Source of the DNA: Lentzea sp. NBRC 105346
GTDB taxonomy: Bacteria > Actinomycetota > Actinomycetes > Mycobacteriales > Pseudonocardiaceae
NCBI RefSeq assembly: GCF_030269605.1
Contig: NZ_BSTQ01000020.1
Location: 1-64,000 of the forward strand
Direction: 5' to 3'
Length of the DNA: 64,000 bases
The position numbers were made by a program, and so were the translations under genes. The notes under the pieces are model-generated. The model made no database searches, was not told where the DNA came from, and saw only the letters and a list, made by a program, of their open reading frames with translations. The first letter of the stretch is position 1; the number at the start of each line of letters is the position of its first letter. Below are positions 38,681 through 47,803 of this stretch, in pieces.

Positions 38681-39586
38681 ATGGAGACACGCCAACTTCT
38701 AGCGTTCACCACCGTGGTTCAAACCGGCAGCTTCACCAAGGCCGCAGCGCAACTCAATTGCTCTCAGCCCACTATCACGACACGCATCAAGGCACTCGAG
38801 GAGGGACTCGGAGTAACACTATTCCGAAGACTCCCCCGGGGTATCCAGATGACATCGGCGGGTGTCGAACTGCTGCCCTTCGCGCGAAACATCATCAGCC
38901 TCACCGAAAAAGCGCGAAAAGCCATAACGATGAACGGCGAACCACATGGAAAAGTCGTCATCGGCTCCGCTCAGAGTCTGACCGACTACCGTCTGTTACC
39001 GCTGATCGAGTACATGTGCTGGCGATACCCCAGCGTCCAGCTGTCGCTGCACTCCCGGAACGCGCTGAGCAACCTCGCGGCGGTCCGCGACGGCCACCTC
39101 GACTGCGCGTTCTTCGTCGGCCCCATCGAGCCGCGTGACGGTCTGGAGACCACCGTGCTCTGCCCCGAGCCGATGGTGCTGGTGAGCGGTCCGAACCACA
39201 TGCTGACGCAACGCTCGGAGATCACCGACGACGAGCTCACCCGGTGCACGGTCATTCGGGCGGAGAACGGCGCTTCGTATCACGAGCTGTTCGAACAGGC
39301 CCTCGGCCTGGACGATGCGGAAAGCCGCACGCCCCAACTGGAACTCGACTCCGTGGACGCCGCGAAACGCGCGGCCGCCGCCGGTCTCGGCGTGGCGTTG
39401 ATGCCCGAGGTCGCCGTGGCCGCCGAACTGGCCGACGGCCGGTTGGTGCGCCTGCCGTGGTCGCCGCCGTTCCGCGTCTACACGCAGTTCGGGTGGCGCC
39501 AGGACAACTCGACCAACCCCGCGATCACCGCACTCGTGTCCGCCGCCGCCCAGGTGGTCAGCGACCAGGTCGCCTCGCTCACCTGA
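38681..39586 (+). CDS. LysR family transcriptional regulator
   Basis: A 301-residue regulator. The N-terminal winged helix is METRQLLAFTTVVQTGSFTKAAAQLNCSQPTITTRIKALEEGLGVTLFRR, and a substrate-binding type domain follows from about residue 90 (GKVVIGSAQSLTDYRLLPLIEYM). Start ATG 38681 gives the usual LysR beginning; an upstream GTG at 38627 would add 18 untypical residues. Base composition in the first third is lower in GC than the rest. Divergent to the sugar ABC operon, which it may control. Confidence 0.93.
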   Translation: METRQLLAFTTVVQTGSFTKAAAQLNCSQPTITTRIKALEEGLGVTLFRRLPRGIQMTSAGVELLPFARNIISLTEKARKAITMNGEPHGKVVIGSAQSLTDYRLLPLIEYMCWRYPSVQLSLHSRNALSNLAAVRDGHLDCAFFVGPIEPRDGLETTVLCPEPMVLVSGPNHMLTQRSEITDDELTRCTVIRAENGASYHELFEQALGLDDAESRTPQLELDSVDAAKRAAAAGLGVALMPEVAVAAELADGRLVRLPWSPPFRVYTQFGWRQDNSTNPAITALVSAAAQVVSDQVASLT

Positions 39587-39590
39587 AGTT

Positions 39591-40469
39591 TCACAACCAG
39601 CCGCGGCGGGCCGCCTCGACACCCGCCGCGAACCTGGACTCGACGCCCAGCGTCGCGAGGATCGTGGCCACATGTCGGCGCACGGTCCGCACGTTGATGC
39701 CGAGCGCACGGGCGATCGCCGCGTCCTTGTGCCCGGCGGCCTGCAACTCCAGCACCGCCATCTCCTTCGGCGACAACGGGTTCGCCGAATCGAGCGGCCC
39801 GCCGCGCTCCCACACCAGCTCGAACCAGGTCCGCAGCACCTGCACCAACGCCGGCGCACGCACCAGCAACGCCCCGGACGAAAGCCGCACCAGTGCGACG
39901 TCGTCCCCGATCCGCAGCGCGGCGAGTGAGCCCGGGAAGAACCGCTGCTCCTCCCCCAGTTCCCGCGATGCCTCGATGATCTGCCGCCCCAGCGGGCTGC
40001 GCAGACACGAGCTCGCGTAGACGACGCGGTACCGCACACCAGGCGCGGTGTTGGGCGTGAGCGGCAACGGCACGGACGTCAGCGACGGATCGTGTGTGGC
40101 GAGAGCGAACTCGCAGGCGTCGGCCCGAGCCCGGATCAGCACCTCGCTCGCGGTCCGCTTGATCGCCTGCGGATCGGTGAGCACCTCGAACTCACCCGCG
40201 GGCAGGTCGTCCTCGTGCATGGCCTCGAGCAGGGCATTGCGCACCACGGCCTGACGTTCGGCGAGGTCGGCGGCGAACCGCGCCAGCAGCCCGTCGCACA
40301 CGACCTCCGGCAGCACCGCCACGACCATCCCCGGATGACACGGGCTGCGGGTCGCCAGACCGGCGGCGAGCAGCTCGGCGGACGACGGACCGGCGGGCTG
40401 CGGACCCGAAGTCACCAACCGCCGGTACAGCGCCTCGGCCGAAGGTGAGACGCCCAGGCTCACAGCCAT
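39591..40469 (-). CDS. LuxR-type HTH regulator (tandem copy 2)
   Basis: A 292-residue protein. The C-terminal LuxR helix-turn-helix is LSPKEMAVLELQAAGHKDAAIARALGINVRTVRRHVATIL. The N-terminal part resembles the signal-less regulators of Actinosynnemataceae with a TrmB/PLD-like middle (ATHDPSLTSVPLPL, YRVVYASSCLRSPLG). It ends ...FAAGVEAARRGWL, nearly identical to the end of the preceding gene. Start ATG 40469; a GTG at 40463 would give a GTGA overlap with the upstream stop. Translation is probably coupled. Confidence 0.82.
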   Translation of the reverse strand: MAVSLGVSPSAEALYRRLVTSGPQPAGPSSAELLAAGLATRSPCHPGMVVAVLPEVVCDGLLARFAADLAERQAVVRNALLEAMHEDDLPAGEFEVLTDPQAIKRTASEVLIRARADACEFALATHDPSLTSVPLPLTPNTAPGVRYRVVYASSCLRSPLGRQIIEASRELGEEQRFFPGSLAALRIGDDVALVRLSSGALLVRAPALVQVLRTWFELVWERGGPLDSANPLSPKEMAVLELQAAGHKDAAIARALGINVRTVRRHVATILATLGVESRFAAGVEAARRGWL

Positions 40470-41050
40470 CCCCTCCGCGCGGCCTCGACGCCGGCGGCCA
40501 GCCGGGTGTCCGCACCCAGCTCGGTCATGATCGCCGCGATGTGGGCACGGACCGTGCGGATGCTGCGCCCGGTGGCCGACGCGACGGCCGCGTCGTCGAG
40601 ACCGGCGGCCATCAGCTCCAGGATCTGGTCCCGCAGGGGCGCTGTGGCGCGGTCCCACAACTGGCCGAACAACTCCGCCATCCCGGCCGCGAGGCCGGAT
40701 CGGACGAGCAGTCCACGCTCCGGCGACCATGCTAGGAGAGCGCTCTCACGATCCGCGACGCGCAGCAGCACAGGAAGCTGTTCGCGCAGGACGCGATGTC
40801 CGACCGGCTCCTCGGAGGGGAACCACGCGGGCAGCACGTCGAGCACCTCCTCCGCGTCCAGCAGTGAACGAGACGCGGCGAGCACGTCGGTCACGAAATC
40901 CACGTCGGACGAAGCCGGCGCGGTTGGCTTGCGGCGCAACGAGTTCAGCTCGGTCACGGCCGCGAGGAGCTCCGCGTGCGCCCGCATCGTGGCGTCGTGG
41001 GTATCGGCCAGAAGGGTGCCGAACGCCTGCAGCTTCATGCTCATGTCCAC
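40460..41050 (-). CDS. LuxR-type HTH regulator (tandem copy 1, short)
   Basis: A 196-residue relative of the next gene that lacks its large middle domain. The HTH is APLRDQILELMAAGLDDAAVASATGRSIRTVRAHIAAIMTELG, ending LAAGVEAARRGWL. Start is uncertain: GTG 41050, ATG 41044 or ATG 41038; AAAGGTGG is best spaced for 41038. Divergent from the secreted-protein gene at 41123, its likely partner in regulation. Confidence 0.78.
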   Translation of the reverse strand: MDMSMKLQAFGTLLADTHDATMRAHAELLAAVTELNSLRRKPTAPASSDVDFVTDVLAASRSLLDAEEVLDVLPAWFPSEEPVGHRVLREQLPVLLRVADRESALLAWSPERGLLVRSGLAAGMAELFGQLWDRATAPLRDQILELMAAGLDDAAVASATGRSIRTVRAHIAAIMTELGADTRLAAGVEAARRGWL

Positions 41051-41122
41051 CTTTGCGCTTGTGCGGCCGGCGGGCGGTACGCATGGATTGGTCTACACCA
41101 AGCAGCCTTGGGAGGACACCAC

Positions 41123-42664
41123 ATGCTCGCCGTTGTGGCCGCACTGCTCCTGTCGAGCGCCCCGATCGTCAGCCCGGCCCACTCCGGGCCCGCACCAGAG
41201 GCCCACCAGTACCGGATCGGGATCCAGCAGCAGAAGCGCGCGGTGGCGACCCTGACCACGCATGTCGTGGCCCGGACCGGCAAGCCGGTGGAGAACACCG
41301 GGCACGCGATCAACATCAGAACCGGCGACGGCGACTTCCTCTCGTTCGACGGCGACACGGCCAAGACGCAATTGGAGCCCGGCACCTACGACGTCAGCGT
41401 GTTGTCGGTGACCACGGCCGCGGACGGCGCCACGGAGATCGCGGCGGTGACGAACCGCCAGGTCGAGGTGACGGCCGGCGGCGGCGAGACGACGGTCGAC
41501 GCCCGCCCTGCGAGGCCGGTGACCGCGAAGGTCGACCGGCCGGGCGCGACCGTCGTCGATTCCTCGGTGACCGTGGCGGGCATCGCGGCCGACCAGGGCC
41601 TGGTGAACACCTACTTCACCGGGGCGAAGGGGCGCGTGTTCGCGGTGCCGAACAAGCCGGTGCCGGACCGCAAGCAGGTGTTCGTCTACCGGCCGACGCT
41701 GGGCGGGCCTGGGCTGCGCTACCACCTGGTTCACGTCAGTGAATCCCTGCCCGATGCGCCGGTCTACTACACGCCGGACCGGAAGCTCGCGCGGTTCGAC
41801 ACCACGTACTACGCGCAGGGCCTGGCCGTGAAGGGCACCGAGGGCAACAACGGCCAGCCCGCGGCCGTGCCCGGTCTGTCCTTCTTCCGGTTCGTGGACC
41901 TGGACTTCCCGTCCGCACGCACCGAGTACTACACCGCGGACCCGAGCGTGACGTGGCTGAACTTCCGCGCCCTGGGCGGCGAGTCCGCCTACACCCGCAC
42001 CCCCTTCACGCCGGGCCGGAGCCGGTCGACCTGGTTCCGCCCGCCCGTCGGCGTGGCGTGGGGCTCGATCACGCGCAGCGGTGACCAGTTGAACGTGAAC
42101 GTGCAGCCGTTCGCGCCGTCCGACGGCAAGCGCTATCCCAACGCGTTCGGCGCCGGTGACCCCGGCAAGACCGTGCTGTTCAAGGACGGCAAGGAGATCG
42201 GCGCCGCCGAGACCGTCGGCACCGCGGACTTAACGCTGCCGCAGGGGCCGGGCACGTACACGTTGCGCACCAGCGGAACGCGCGAAGTCGACTACTCCAA
42301 CCTCAACACGACCGTGGTCGCCGAGTGGACCTTCACCGACGTGCCGAAGGCGCTCATCAGCCTCGGTGTCAACGGGCTCAGCCGACTGGGCCAGGTCCGC
42401 ACCGGCAGCAACCACGAACTGACGTTGGCCGCCGACCCACAAGCGGGTACGACGGTCACGCCGGCAGGTGTTCCCTCGCTGGAAGTCTCGTACGACGACG
42501 GCAAATCATGGCGGCGTGTCTCCGTCGGGTGGGGCGCGCAGCGGGGGAACGCCTGGCTGGTTGAGCCGGACGCGAAGGGGTTCGTCTCACTGCGGGTGTC
42601 GGCGAACTTCACCGACGGCTCGAAGTTCACCGAGACCCTGATCCACGCCTACGAGCTGATCTGA
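41123..42664 (+). CDS. Large secreted hypothetical protein
   Basis: A 513-residue exported protein with a signal peptide (LAVVAALLLSSAPIVSPAHSG) and a mostly beta-sandwich mature part. The C-terminal third (KALISLGVNGLSRLGQVRTGSNHELTL...) recalls the C-terminal module of large actinobacterial subtilisin-like peptidases, but I see no Asp-His-Ser catalytic set. ATG 41123 follows GGGAGGA. It overlaps the convergent lacI gene by 16 bp at its 3' end. Confidence 0.75.
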   Translation: MLAVVAALLLSSAPIVSPAHSGPAPEAHQYRIGIQQQKRAVATLTTHVVARTGKPVENTGHAINIRTGDGDFLSFDGDTAKTQLEPGTYDVSVLSVTTAADGATEIAAVTNRQVEVTAGGGETTVDARPARPVTAKVDRPGATVVDSSVTVAGIAADQGLVNTYFTGAKGRVFAVPNKPVPDRKQVFVYRPTLGGPGLRYHLVHVSESLPDAPVYYTPDRKLARFDTTYYAQGLAVKGTEGNNGQPAAVPGLSFFRFVDLDFPSARTEYYTADPSVTWLNFRALGGESAYTRTPFTPGRSRSTWFRPPVGVAWGSITRSGDQLNVNVQPFAPSDGKRYPNAFGAGDPGKTVLFKDGKEIGAAETVGTADLTLPQGPGTYTLRTSGTREVDYSNLNTTVVAEWTFTDVPKALISLGVNGLSRLGQVRTGSNHELTLAADPQAGTTVTPAGVPSLEVSYDDGKSWRRVSVGWGAQRGNAWLVEPDAKGFVSLRVSANFTDGSKFTETLIHAYELI

Positions 42665-43641
42665 GCCGTGCTGGCCCGCGGGACCAGCACGGGCGTGGTG
42701 TCCTCGGTGTCCGTCGGCCGGGCACCGGACAGCACGGCCAGCAACGCCCGAGCCGCCCTGGCGCCGAACGCGAACGTGTCGCGCGTCAGGGCGGTGAGCG
42801 GCGGGTGGATCAGGCGGCACAGCGGTGAGTCGTCGAAGGCCACAATGGACAGTTCGGCGGGCACCGCGACGCCCAGCTCCGCCGCGACACCCGCTCCCGC
42901 CACGGCCATCACGTCGTTGTCGTACACGATGGCGGTGGGCCGTTGCGCGCCGGTGAGCAGCTCACGGGTCGCGGCGGCTCCGCGTTCGTCGGTGTAGTCG
43001 GCGGACACGATCACCCCGCCCGGAGCGGCGGCTTGGAAGGCGGCGTCGCGGCGTGCGGTGTGCAGCAACGACGGCAGCCCGGCGACGCGCGCGATCCGCT
43101 TGTGCCCCAACGAGAGCAGGTACGACACCACGGAGGTCATCGCCTTGGCGTCGTCCGCCCACACGGACGTCAGGTTGCCGTGATGGCCGGCGCCACCGAC
43201 CACCACCGCGGGCAGGCCCAGCGACTCGACCAGCGGCACGCGCGGGTCGTCGACGCGTAAGTCGACGAGGAACACCCCGTCGACGCGGTGTTCGGCCCAC
43301 CACCGCCGGTACAGCTCGATCTCGGCCTCGTGCGAGTCGACCACCTGCAACAACAACGCCATCGACAGCTCGGCCTGGATCCCCGCGATGAGCTGGAAGA
43401 AGAACGACTCCGCGCCCAGCGTCCGCGCCGGCCGTGCCAGCACCAGCCCCACCGCGTCGGCCGAAGCGGACGACAGCGCGCGGGCCGTGGACGACGGCCG
43501 GTACCCCAGTGAAGACGCCACCGACAGCACCCGCTCGCGGGTCGCGTCGGACACGCCGGGCCGCCCGTTCAGGGCCAGCGAGACCGCCCCCTTGGACACG
43601 CCCGCACGTGTGGCGATGTCCTTGATCGTCGGGCGTTTCAC
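42649..43641 (-). CDS. LacI family regulator of the N-glycan locus
   Basis: A 330-residue regulator. The N-terminal HTH and hinge TIKDIATRAGVSKGAVSLALNGRPGVSDATRERV is complete, followed by a periplasmic-binding-type sensor domain (VLARPARTLGAESFFFQLIAGIQ...). It is divergent from the ABC/GH operon, and a LacI-type palindrome lies between the two. GTG start 43641. It most likely represses the operon until a mannose-containing inducer is present. Confidence 0.93.
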   Translation of the reverse strand: MKRPTIKDIATRAGVSKGAVSLALNGRPGVSDATRERVLSVASSLGYRPSSTARALSSASADAVGLVLARPARTLGAESFFFQLIAGIQAELSMALLLQVVDSHEAEIELYRRWWAEHRVDGVFLVDLRVDDPRVPLVESLGLPAVVVGGAGHHGNLTSVWADDAKAMTSVVSYLLSLGHKRIARVAGLPSLLHTARRDAAFQAAAPGGVIVSADYTDERGAAATRELLTGAQRPTAIVYDNDVMAVAGAGVAAELGVAVPAELSIVAFDDSPLCRLIHPPLTALTRDTFAFGARAARALLAVLSGARPTDTEDTTPVLVPRASTAQISS

Positions 43642-43695
43642 GGGGAGTCACCTGTCCTGTTCCAGACAACAAGTCGATCGGAGGGTAGCTAGAGA

Positions 43696-43707
43696 TAAAC
43701 CGGTTTA
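43696..43707. promoter_or_regulatory. LacI-type operator
   Basis: TAAACCGGTTTA is a perfect 12-bp palindrome with the CG centre typical of LacI-family sites. It lies 54 bp upstream of lacI and 30 bp upstream of the binding-protein gene, able to control both. Confidence 0.75.
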
Positions 43708-43737
43708 GCTACGTTCCCGGCCAGGAGGTGGCAGTCA

Positions 43738-45006
43738 ATGGAGACGACGCGGCGGACGTTCCTCATCGGCTTGACGACCCTCCCCCTCGCGGGGTGCGGG
43801 CTGGGTGGCCAGCAGCAGGGCGGTGGTGCGGTCACCGGCGAGATCAAGGGCGAGATCACGTTCCAGACCTGGGCGTTGAAGCCCAAGTACACCGACTACG
43901 TCAACGGCGTGGTCGAGGCGTTCCAGAAGCAGCATCCGGGCACGACCGTGAAGTGGGTCGACCAGCCGGCGGACGGGTACCTGCAGAAGGTCATGGCCGA
44001 CGCGTCGGCGGGCAGCCTGCCCGACGTGATCAACGTGCCGCCCGACCTCAGCTTCCCGCTGGCCAAGAAGGGCCAGCTGGTGAACCTCGACGAGGCGCTG
44101 AAAGAAGCCAAGGGCGACTACCTGGAGAACGCCTGGACCGCGTTCGAGATCCCCGGCAAGGGCGGCTGCTACGGCTTCCCGTGGTACCTCAACACCGGGC
44201 CGATCTTCTACAACAAGGCGCTGTTCCAGCAGGCCGGGCTCGACCCGAACAAGCCCCCGACGACGTTCCAGGAGCTGGAGCAGCAGGCGGTGCAGCTCGC
44301 CCAGCGCACCAAGGTACCCATGCTCGCCCAGACGCCGACGATCGTCGACTTCGCGTTGTACGGCGTGAAGCTGCTCAGCGACAACGGCGAGTCGTTCGTG
44401 TTCAACGAACCCAAGGGCGTCGAGTTCCTGGAGACCGCCAAGCGGATGTACGACGCCGGCGCCTTCGTCCCCGAGGCGCTCACCCAGAACTACACCGGCG
44501 CGGGCGCGAAGTTCATGGCGCAGCAGACCGCACTGCAACCCGGCAGCGCCTACGACCTCGGCAAGTTCAAGACCGACGCGCCGTCGTTGTACGCGAACAT
44601 CGGCATCGCCAAGCCCATCACGAACACCGGGCACGCCGCGATGTTCCTGCACGGCGTGAGCGTTCCCTCGTCGTCGAAGAACAAGCCGACGGCGCTGGCG
44701 TTCGGCCGCTTCGTGACCAATGCGGAGAACCAGCTGAAGTTCGCCAAGCTGGCCACGATCTTCCCGTCCACCAAGGGATCGATGAACGACCCGTACTTCA
44801 CCACCGAGGACGGCACGGACGAGGCGCGCGTGCGCGTCGCGGCGGCCAAGCAGCTCGGTGACGCGGTCAACTACACGCCCGTGCAGTTCAGCTCACAGAT
44901 GCAGGAGACGCTGCGCCAGCAGGTCGCGGACGTGATGCTCGGCAAGAAGCCGGCGAAGCAGGCCCTGGACGAGACTGTCGCCGAATGCAACCGGCTGCTT
45001 AAGTGA
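43738..45006 (+). CDS. Sugar-binding lipoprotein of the N-glycan ABC importer
   Basis: A 422-residue family-1 solute-binding protein. The signal has a twin-arginine look (TTRRTFLIGL) and a lipobox PLAGC (Cys20). ATG 43738 follows CCAGGAGG. The mature protein (ITFQTWALKPKYTDYVNGVVEAF) would capture oligosaccharides freed outside. Its stop overlaps the first permease start (GTGA). Confidence 0.93.
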   Translation: METTRRTFLIGLTTLPLAGCGLGGQQQGGGAVTGEIKGEITFQTWALKPKYTDYVNGVVEAFQKQHPGTTVKWVDQPADGYLQKVMADASAGSLPDVINVPPDLSFPLAKKGQLVNLDEALKEAKGDYLENAWTAFEIPGKGGCYGFPWYLNTGPIFYNKALFQQAGLDPNKPPTTFQELEQQAVQLAQRTKVPMLAQTPTIVDFALYGVKLLSDNGESFVFNEPKGVEFLETAKRMYDAGAFVPEALTQNYTGAGAKFMAQQTALQPGSAYDLGKFKTDAPSLYANIGIAKPITNTGHAAMFLHGVSVPSSSKNKPTALAFGRFVTNAENQLKFAKLATIFPSTKGSMNDPYFTTEDGTDEARVRVAAAKQLGDAVNYTPVQFSSQMQETLRQQVADVMLGKKPAKQALDETVAECNRLLK

Positions 45007-45872
45007 CGCACCGCCCGTACACGCCGTGGCTGTTCCTGTTGCCAGGACTGGCCGTCGTCCTCATGTTCACCATGTTCCCGTTCCTGAACATGATCGTGCT
45101 CGCGTTCACCGACGCGGACGCGCTGGGCGGCGGTCAGTTCACCGGTGTGGACAACTTCCTGCGGATGACGCAGGACCCGAAGTTCTGGACCGCGGTCCGC
45201 AACAGCTTCCTGTACCTGTGCGGTGTGGTGCCTCCGTTGGTGCTGCTGCCGTTGCTGCTCGCGATGCTGGTGCGCAGGAAGGTTCCGGGCATCACCTTCT
45301 TCCGCACCGCGTTCTTCACGCCGGTGATCGCCTCGGCGGTCGTCGTCGGCCTGATCTGGACGTGGCTGCTGGACAGCCGGGGCCTGGTGAACAACGTCGT
45401 CGAGACGCTCGGCGGTACGCCGATCCCCTTCCTGACCGACTCCACGTTGCTGCTGATCAGCGCGATGCTGGTGACGGTGTGGAAGGGCCTCGGCTACTAC
45501 ATGATCATCTACTTGGCGGCGCTGGCGAACGTGCCGAACGACCTGCACGAGGCCGCGCAGGTCGACGGCGCCGGTCCGGTCCGGCGGTTCTTCAGCGTCA
45601 CCGTGCCCGCGCTGCGGCCGACCATGGTGCTGGTCGCGGCGCTGTCCGCGGTCAACGGGTTCCGCGTGTTCGCCGAGATCTACCTGCTGTCCGGCGGGTC
45701 CGGCGGGCCGGGTGGCGCGTCGACCACGCTCGTGATGCTCATCCAGCAGACCGGTACCGGGCTCACCGGTGAGGTCGGCTACGCGTCCGCGTTGTCGTTG
45801 ATCCTCTTCATCGTGACGCTCGGGCTGTTGCTGATCACGTTGCGGCTCAACCGGAAGGAGGATGCCCTGTGA
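45003..45872 (+). CDS. ABC transporter permease (MalF-like)
   Basis: A 289-residue six-helix permease with the EAA loop DLHEAAQVDGAGPVRRFFSVTVPAL near residues 180-203. GTG 45003 overlaps the binding-protein stop, and its own stop overlaps the next start (GTGA), so the transport genes are translationally coupled. Confidence 0.93.
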   Translation: MTHRPYTPWLFLLPGLAVVLMFTMFPFLNMIVLAFTDADALGGGQFTGVDNFLRMTQDPKFWTAVRNSFLYLCGVVPPLVLLPLLLAMLVRRKVPGITFFRTAFFTPVIASAVVVGLIWTWLLDSRGLVNNVVETLGGTPIPFLTDSTLLLISAMLVTVWKGLGYYMIIYLAALANVPNDLHEAAQVDGAGPVRRFFSVTVPALRPTMVLVAALSAVNGFRVFAEIYLLSGGSGGPGGASTTLVMLIQQTGTGLTGEVGYASALSLILFIVTLGLLLITLRLNRKEDAL

Positions 45873-46675
45873 AACTTCTTGGCCGGTACGTGTTGTTGCT
45901 GGGAGTCTTCGCGCTCACCATCGGGCCCTTCCTCTGGCAGCTGTCGACGTCGCTGAAGGGACCGGGTGAGGACGTCTACCGGCCGGACTTCGTGCCGTCG
46001 GACCCGACGCTCGCCAACTACGCCGGCGTCGCGGAGGTCGTGCCGGTGTGGACGTTCGCGGCGAACTCCCTGCTGGTGGCCCTCGTCAACGTTGTCTGCA
46101 ACTGTCTGGGCGCCGCGATGGCGGGATATGCGCTGGCGCGGTTGAAGTTCCGCGGGCGACGGTTGGCGGGCCTCGTGTTCGCGGCGTCGATCCTGGTGCC
46201 GTTCGAGACGATCCTGATCTCGCTGTTCCTCGTGATGCGCTCCCTCGGGCTGACCAACACGCTGACCGCGGTGGTACTGCCCGGTTCGATCGCCGCGCTG
46301 AACGTCCTGTTGCTGCGCAACGCCTTTCTCGCCCTGCCCGGTGAGGTCGAGGAGGCGGCGATCATCGACGGCGCGAACGCGTGGCAGCGGTTCGTGCGGA
46401 TCGCGCTGCCGTCCGTGCGCGGGACGCTGGTGGTCGTCGCGCTGTTCTCGTTCATGTTCAGCTGGGACGACTTCCTGTGGCCGCTGGTCGTGCTGAGCGA
46501 CCCGGACAAGTACACGCTGACCATCGGCCTGGCGTACCTGCAGGGCACGTTCTTCCAGAACCAGCGGCTCGTCGCCGCGGGGACGATCATCGCCGTCGCG
46601 CCCCTCATCCTGCTGTTCCTGTTGTTGCAGAAGCACTTCTTCCGAGGTGTGGGCGAAGGTGCCCTGAAAGGCTGA
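45869..46675 (+). CDS. ABC transporter permease (MalG-like)
   Basis: A 268-residue permease partner. The EAA loop is EEAAIIDGANAWQRFVRIALPSV. As in the first sugar system, no ATPase is encoded locally. It ends 2 bp before the GH5 start. Confidence 0.93.
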   Translation: MKLLGRYVLLLGVFALTIGPFLWQLSTSLKGPGEDVYRPDFVPSDPTLANYAGVAEVVPVWTFAANSLLVALVNVVCNCLGAAMAGYALARLKFRGRRLAGLVFAASILVPFETILISLFLVMRSLGLTNTLTAVVLPGSIAALNVLLLRNAFLALPGEVEEAAIIDGANAWQRFVRIALPSVRGTLVVVALFSFMFSWDDFLWPLVVLSDPDKYTLTIGLAYLQGTFFQNQRLVAAGTIIAVAPLILLFLLLQKHFFRGVGEGALKG

Positions 46676-46677
46676 AC

Positions 46678-47796
46678 ATGCGCTTTGGCGTGAACTACAC
46701 CCCGTCCGTCGGCTGGTTCCACCACTGGCTCGACTTCGACCTCGACGACGTCAAGGCCGATTTCGCGGCGATCGCCGGACTGGGCCTCGACCACGTGCGG
46801 GTGTTCCCGCTGTGGCCGGTGTTCCAGCCCAACCGCGGTCTGGTCCGTCCGCGGGCGATCGAGCAGCTGCGGTCGATGGTCGACGCGGCCGCCGAGCAGG
46901 GCCTCGACGTGCAGGTCGACGCCTTGCAGGGCCACCTGTCGAGCTTCGACTTCTACCCGTCGTGGGTGCAGACCTGGCACAAGCGCAACATGTTCACCGA
47001 TCCCGAGGCGATCGAGGGGCAGGCGTTCTACGTCCGCACACTCGCATCCGCCTTGCAGGACAAGCGGAACTTCCTCGGGCTGACCCTGGGCAACGAGGTC
47101 AACCTGCTCACCGAGTCGCACCCGTGCACGTCCGACGAGGCCGGGGCGTGGATCGACACGCTGCTCGAGGCGGCCGGCCCCGGCGCGGTGCACTCGGAGT
47201 ACGACGCGGTCTGGTACGAGGACGATCACCCGTTCCTGCCGGAGCACGCGGCGCGCAAGGGCGCGATGACGACCGTGCACTCGTGGGTGTTCAACGGCAC
47301 CGCCCAGCGGTACGGGCCGATGAGCGTGGAGAGCGTGCACCACGCCGAGTACCTGGTGGAGCTGGCGAAGGCGTGGGCCGTCGATCCGGCGCGGCCGGTG
47401 TGGCTGCAGGAGGTCGGCGCGGCCCAGCCCGAGATCAGTGCGGAACAAGCTCCGGAATTCGCGGAGCAAACGCTTGCGAACGTGCTGACGTGCGGTGATC
47501 TATGGGGCGTTACGTGGTGGTGCTCGTTCGACGTGAGTAGGTCTCTGGTCGACTTCCCGGAACGCGAGTACGAACTGGGGTTGATGACGAGTGAGCGCAA
47601 GGTGAAGCCGCTGGGCGAGGTGATCGCGCGGTTCGCGGCCGGCACTGCGTCCAATTCTTTGGGCCACGAGCCGGCGATGCGGACGCCTTTGAAACTGCCG
47701 GGCAAACGGTCCGCGTGGGGACCCGGCGGAGTGTTCTTCGACGAGTGGATGAGCCTCGCGCGCGATGGCGTGCGCGCGTCGATCGAGCTGGGGTGA
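46678..47796 (+). CDS. Intracellular GH5-type glycosidase, probable beta-mannosidase
   Basis: A 372-residue (beta/alpha)8 hydrolase without signal peptide, so it acts inside the cell. The acid/base Glu140 lies in TLGNEVN and the nucleophile Glu245 in WLQEVGA. The whole layout resembles GH5 subfamily 18 enzymes, which I recall as acting on Man-beta-1,4-GlcNAc from N-glycan cores; a general GH5 mannanase is the alternative. ATG 46678 lies 2 bp after the permease stop. Coupling with an ABC importer and a GH38 enzyme supports processing of imported mannose oligosaccharides. Confidence 0.82.
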   Translation: MRFGVNYTPSVGWFHHWLDFDLDDVKADFAAIAGLGLDHVRVFPLWPVFQPNRGLVRPRAIEQLRSMVDAAAEQGLDVQVDALQGHLSSFDFYPSWVQTWHKRNMFTDPEAIEGQAFYVRTLASALQDKRNFLGLTLGNEVNLLTESHPCTSDEAGAWIDTLLEAAGPGAVHSEYDAVWYEDDHPFLPEHAARKGAMTTVHSWVFNGTAQRYGPMSVESVHHAEYLVELAKAWAVDPARPVWLQEVGAAQPEISAEQAPEFAEQTLANVLTCGDLWGVTWWCSFDVSRSLVDFPEREYELGLMTSERKVKPLGEVIARFAAGTASNSLGHEPAMRTPLKLPGKRSAWGPGGVFFDEWMSLARDGVRASIELG

Positions 47797-47803
47797 GGAC
47801 GGC

